Source: an uncultured Alphaproteobacteria bacterium
Lineage (GTDB): Bacteria > Pseudomonadota > Alphaproteobacteria > Rhizobiales > Rhizobiaceae
Reading direction: 5' to 3'
DNA length: 8,065 nucleotides
Assembly: GCA_929200335.1 (NCBI GenBank)
Contig: CAKMZG010000109.1
Coordinates: 1 to 8,065, forward strand
A program made the position numbers and the translations under genes. This document shows positions 5,237 to 8,065 of this stretch, in pieces. Each line of letters starts with the position of its first letter. The first letter of the stretch is position 1. The notes under the pieces are model-generated. The model was not told the DNA's origin. It worked only from the letters and a program-made list of their open reading frames with translations, and ran no database searches.

Positions 5237-6136
5237 ATGAGTGTTAAAATAGGCATCTCTCCGATCGCGTGGCAAAATGATGATTTGCCGGATATTACTG
5301 CTGAGTATACAATGGAGCAAGCTTTAAAAGAAGCGCGTGAAATTGGCTATGTTGGCGTAGAGCGCGGACAGCGTATGCCTCATGATACTGATGGCTTGCG
5401 CTCATATTTGAATAAATATGATATAGCACTTTGTGGTGGTTGGTGTTCTGGTAATTTACTAAATAATTCTGTTGAAGAAGAGATCGCGGCTATTACTCAA
5501 CAAGTTAAACAATTTGCAGCGCTCGATGCGCCTTGCATTGTTTATGCTGAATGCTCAAATACTGTGCAGGGTGAGATCGATACACCTGTGAATAATCGCC
5601 CAACTTTATCACGTGATGAGATTAAGCAATATGCTGCAAAGCTGTCGGAGGTTGCTAAATGGTCTAAAGATCGAGGCATGCCTATGGCTTATCATCACCA
5701 TATGGGTTCAATCATTGAAGCGGAGGCCGATGTGGATGCCTTAATGGAAGGCTCAAGTGATGACTTAAACCTTTGCTTTGATAGTGGCCATCTATTGTTT
5801 GGTGGTGGTGATGTTATGGCAACCTTAGATCGTTGGTCACATCGTGTGCATCATGTTCATTATAAAGATATCCGCCCCGAAATTGTAAAAACTGTTCGTG
5901 AAAATAACCATAGTTTTTTAGATGCGGTTTTAGCAGGTGCATTCACGGTTCCAGGGGATGGTTGCATTGATTTTCATGCCATTACACGTAAGCTAAAAGC
6001 AATAGAATATAGTGGCTGGATTGTGGTGGAGGCTGAACAAGATCCTGCAAAAGCAAATCCTTATGCCTATTCTAAAATGGGATATGAAAATATAGTCAAA
6101 GCCTGTAATGAAGCTAATCTTAAGATAGAGGCTTAA
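5237..6136 (+). CDS. iolE: Myo-inosose-2 dehydratase (scyllo-inosose dehydratase)
   Basis: IolE removes water from scyllo-inosose (2-keto-myo-inositol) to give 3D-(3,5/4)-trihydroxycyclohexane-1,2-dione, the second step of inositol breakdown, in the cytoplasm. The 299-residue protein is a TIM-barrel of the AP-endonuclease-2/xylose-isomerase-like group, and family landmarks recur along its length: ISPIAWQNDD (7-16), YHHHMG (152-157), FDSGH (181-185), HVHYKD (206-211), FTVPGDGCIDF (236-246) and WIVVEAEQDPA (261-271). E104, D182, H208 and E265 are candidate metal ligands by analogy with the fold. Length is the usual one for IolE (about 300). The ATG at 5237 has AAGGA eight bases upstream (5224-5228). 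It follows the transporter genes after 145 bases and precedes iolB by 63 bases, probably as the first of the catabolic genes transcribed together. Confidence 0.95.
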   Translation: MSVKIGISPIAWQNDDLPDITAEYTMEQALKEAREIGYVGVERGQRMPHDTDGLRSYLNKYDIALCGGWCSGNLLNNSVEEEIAAITQQVKQFAALDAPCIVYAECSNTVQGEIDTPVNNRPTLSRDEIKQYAAKLSEVAKWSKDRGMPMAYHHHMGSIIEAEADVDALMEGSSDDLNLCFDSGHLLFGGGDVMATLDRWSHRVHHVHYKDIRPEIVKTVRENNHSFLDAVLAGAFTVPGDGCIDFHAITRKLKAIEYSGWIVVEAEQDPAKANPYAYSKMGYENIVKACNEANLKIEA

Positions 6137-6149
6137 TGAAATAAATTAT

Positions 6150-6175
6150 AGCCATTGGTGGTTGTTTTAATGGCT
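6150..6175. repeat. Short inverted repeat between iolE and iolB
   Basis: AGCCATT (6150-6156) and AATGGCT (6169-6175) form a perfect 7-base inverted repeat with a 12-base centre, in the 63-base spacer before iolB. The left part reads ATTGGTGG (6154-6161), the same eight bases that begin the inverted repeat before iolE (5148-5155). No T-run follows. It may be an mRNA hairpin in the operon or chance; the shared octamer is the only hint of function. Confidence 0.3.
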
Positions 6176-6199
6176 GAGACTGTGACAAGGGTATAATTT

Positions 6200-7030
6200 A
6201 TGAGTAAACTTATTCGCAAACCTATTGCTAAACATGGTAAAATTCATGACATCACACCTTCAAATGCCAAGGGTGAGCTGACGCCAAATTGGAATTATGT
6301 TGGTTTTGGTTTGTATAAGTTGAAAGTGGGTGACGTTGCCGCAGAAAATACAGGTGATCAAGAGGTGATTTTGGTGCTTGTGGAAGGCAAAGCTGAAATC
6401 ATCGCGGGCGGTAAAAATGTAGGTGTGCTCGGCACGCGTATGGATGTTTTTGAAAAAACACCGCCTGCCTGTGTTTATGTTCCTGGTAATACAGACTGGC
6501 AAGCAACGATGACAACTGATTGTACGCTTGCAGTTTGTGCAGCGCCTGCGGTTGGCAATTATCCCGTTAAAATATTAGGACCTGATGGCATTGAAACAAC
6601 ACCTCGTGGTAAGGGTACAAACACACGCTATATTAATAATATAGCAATGGAAGATAGTGATGTTGCAGGTTCACTTCTTGTGACAGAGGTGTTCACACCC
6701 ACTGGCCATTGGTCGTCTTATCCACCCCATCGTCATGATGAAGACGATTATCCAAATATTACCTATCTAGAAGAAACCTATTATCATCGCTTAAATCCTA
6801 AGCAGGGCTATGGCTACCAACGGGTTTTCACAGAAGACGGTTCGCTTGATGAAAATATTCCCGTTGCAAATGAAGATGTGGTTCTTGTGCCAAAAGGTCA
6901 TCATCCCTGTGGGGTGCCTTATGGTTATGAGATGTACTATTTAAATGTCATGGCAGGACCGCGCCGTAATTGGAGATTTAAAAATCATCCTGATCATAAT
7001 TGGATTTATGAAAGAGATTTAAACAGCTAA
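6200..7030 (+). CDS. iolB: 5-deoxy-glucuronate isomerase
   Basis: IolB converts 5-deoxy-D-glucuronate to 5-dehydro-2-deoxy-D-gluconate, the step after the IolD ring opening and before the IolC kinase. The 276-residue protein has the double-cupin layout of the KduI/IolB family. The C-terminal cupin holds the expected metal site: SYPPHRHDED (173-182) with two histidines, a glutamate at 191 or 192 in LEETYYHR, and a late histidine in VPKGHHPC (230-237). The conserved NVMAGPRRNW (249-258) and closing HPDHNWIYERD also fit. It is of normal length (about 265-275). The start follows AAGGG (6187-6191) at eight bases. Its neighbours iolE (63 bases upstream) and iolG (61 bases downstream) run the same way, so it is probably co-transcribed with them. 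Confidence 0.94.
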   Translation: MSKLIRKPIAKHGKIHDITPSNAKGELTPNWNYVGFGLYKLKVGDVAAENTGDQEVILVLVEGKAEIIAGGKNVGVLGTRMDVFEKTPPACVYVPGNTDWQATMTTDCTLAVCAAPAVGNYPVKILGPDGIETTPRGKGTNTRYINNIAMEDSDVAGSLLVTEVFTPTGHWSSYPPHRHDEDDYPNITYLEETYYHRLNPKQGYGYQRVFTEDGSLDENIPVANEDVVLVPKGHHPCGVPYGYEMYYLNVMAGPRRNWRFKNHPDHNWIYERDLNS

Positions 7031-7091
7031 CTTATAATGGCATCTGATAATATTAGAAATTCTTATAAGATTTAAACTTAAGGAAAATAAA

Positions 7092-8065
7092 ATGACCATC
7101 AAATTTGCACTTCTTGGCGCGGGGCGTATTGGTAAGACTCATGCTGAAGCAATCAATAACAATCCAGATTCTATGCTGAGTGCTGTTTATGATCCCTTTG
7201 AAGATGCAGCAAATGCAATCTCCCAACAATATGATTGCGCTATTCGCAGTTTAGATGAGATTACAAATTCTGATGATATTGATGCTGTTGCAATTTGTAC
7301 GCCGACAAATACCCATGCAGATTTGATTGAAAAATATGCCCATGCAGGTAAAGCTATTTTTTGCGAGAAGCCGATTGATCTATCATTAGAGCGTGTTCAA
7401 TCTTGCCTTAAAACCGTTGAAGAAACTGGAGCAAAATTGATGATTGGCTTTAACCGTCGTTTTGATCCACATTTTCAATCAGTATATGAAGCCATTAGCC
7501 GTGGTGACGTGGGCGATGTGGAACAGGTTGTCATTACCTCGCGCGATCCTGATCTTCCACCAATGGATTATATTTCTGTTTCCGGCGGTATATTTCGTGA
7601 CATGACCATTCATGATTTTGACATGGCGCGTTTTTTACTTGGTGAGGAAATTGAAAGTGTGTTTGCCACAGGTTCTGTACTTGTAAATCCTGAGGTGGGG
7701 GAGCGCGGTGATATAGATAGCGCAATGGTTATCATGCGTACAAAATCTGGAAAGCTTGCCCATATCAATAATTCACGTCGCTCTACTTACGGCTATGATC
7801 AACGTATTGAGGTTCATGGATCGAAGGGTATGGTTCGCGCTCACAATCCTCGCCCTGTTGTGAGTGAAATTGCCAGTGCCAATGGTTACCAAAGCGTCCC
7901 ACTACATGATTTTTTCATGACGCGTTATACCGAAGCCTATGCTGCTGAAATTTGTGGGTTCGTTGCATCACTTAAAGATAATGCTCCGCTAAACCCAACA
8001 GGACATGATGGGCTTATGGCTCTTACATTAGCTGAAGCTGCAATTAAAAGTTATGAGACGGGAAC
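7092..8065 (+). CDS. iolG: Inositol 2-dehydrogenase, partial (C-terminus off the window)
   Basis: An open frame from the ATG at 7092 runs 324 codons plus two bases to the window edge without a stop. Family members are about 330-345 residues, so only a few residues are missing. The enzyme oxidises myo-inositol to scyllo-inosose with NAD+, the entry step of the pathway. Seen here: a Rossmann GAGRIG (9-14), AICTPTNTHAD (67-77), the EKPID motif (92-96) with catalytic-type K93, GFNRRFDP (119-126), and RDMTIHDFDMARF (169-181), where D170 and H174 match the other two residues of the Gfo/Idh/MocA lysine-aspartate-histidine triad. AAGGA (7080-7084) stands seven bases before the start. A scyllo-inositol or other Gfo/Idh/MocA dehydrogenase is possible, but GFNRRFDP, the EKPID motif and the iolE-iolB context make inositol 2-dehydrogenase the best call. 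Confidence 0.92.
   Translation, partial: MTIKFALLGAGRIGKTHAEAINNNPDSMLSAVYDPFEDAANAISQQYDCAIRSLDEITNSDDIDAVAICTPTNTHADLIEKYAHAGKAIFCEKPIDLSLERVQSCLKTVEETGAKLMIGFNRRFDPHFQSVYEAISRGDVGDVEQVVITSRDPDLPPMDYISVSGGIFRDMTIHDFDMARFLLGEEIESVFATGSVLVNPEVGERGDIDSAMVIMRTKSGKLAHINNSRRSTYGYDQRIEVHGSKGMVRAHNPRPVVSEIASANGYQSVPLHDFFMTRYTEAYAAEICGFVASLKDNAPLNPTGHDGLMALTLAEAAIKSYETG

Noticed and set aside
7061..7070. TCTTATAAGA palindrome before iolG
   Set aside because: Only ten A/T-rich bases in a 61-base operon spacer; expected by chance and not matched elsewhere in the window.
7534..7725. Minus-strand open frame of 63 codons inside iolG
   Set aside because: It is antisense to the conserved catalytic part of iolG; no start signal or recognisable motif.
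1..8065. CRISPR array, tRNA, rRNA, insertion sequence or phage attachment site
   Set aside because: No regularly spaced repeats, no tRNA- or rRNA-like sequence, no transposase or integrase gene and no terminal repeats were seen.

Overview
The window comes from an AT-rich bacterium (roughly 40% G+C by eye, lower between genes). The best guess is an alphaproteobacterium of the Hyphomicrobiales. The clues are a short Bfd-like ferredoxin opening with a CSCN motif, a DAO-family flavoprotein with a (N)WG(F/W)CR-type motif, and a single-NBD CUT2 sugar transporter joined to iol genes. Genus cannot be read from the sequence. A low-G+C, possibly host-associated member is an inference only.

Layout. Positions 1-215 (minus strand) hold the start of a bacterioferritin-associated ferredoxin-like gene, cut by the window edge. 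Its promoter carries a near-perfect 7-1-7 Fur box. Positions 216-441 are an AT-rich divergent spacer with two palindromic elements. Positions 442-1809 (plus) encode an FAD-dependent oxidoreductase of the D-amino-acid oxidase family. Positions 1810-2083 are a regulatory spacer with an 18-bp perfect LacI-type operator palindrome and a degenerate second copy 48 bp downstream.

From 2084 to the end, all genes are on the plus strand: a periplasmic sugar-binding protein, an intrinsic terminator, a CUT2 permease, a single-domain ATPase, then iolE, iolB and the first 324 codons of iolG (cut by the window edge).

How the genes work together. The binding protein, permease and ATPase form one high-affinity importer; the neighbouring catabolic genes make myo-inositol or a related inositol the likely substrate. 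IolG oxidises inositol to scyllo-inosose, IolE dehydrates it to the diketone, and IolB isomerises 5-deoxy-glucuronate to 5-dehydro-2-deoxy-gluconate. The connecting steps (IolD hydrolase, IolC kinase, IolJ-type aldolase, IolA dehydrogenase) and any regulator are not in the window. The terminator after the binding-protein gene probably keeps that protein in excess over the membrane parts.

This is mostly a recognisable inositol import and catabolism locus. I see no new system. The points worth a second look are regulatory: a LacI-type operator pair where related bacteria use an RpiR-type IolR, inverted repeats before iolE and iolB, and an orphan flavoprotein with a palindromic upstream element.
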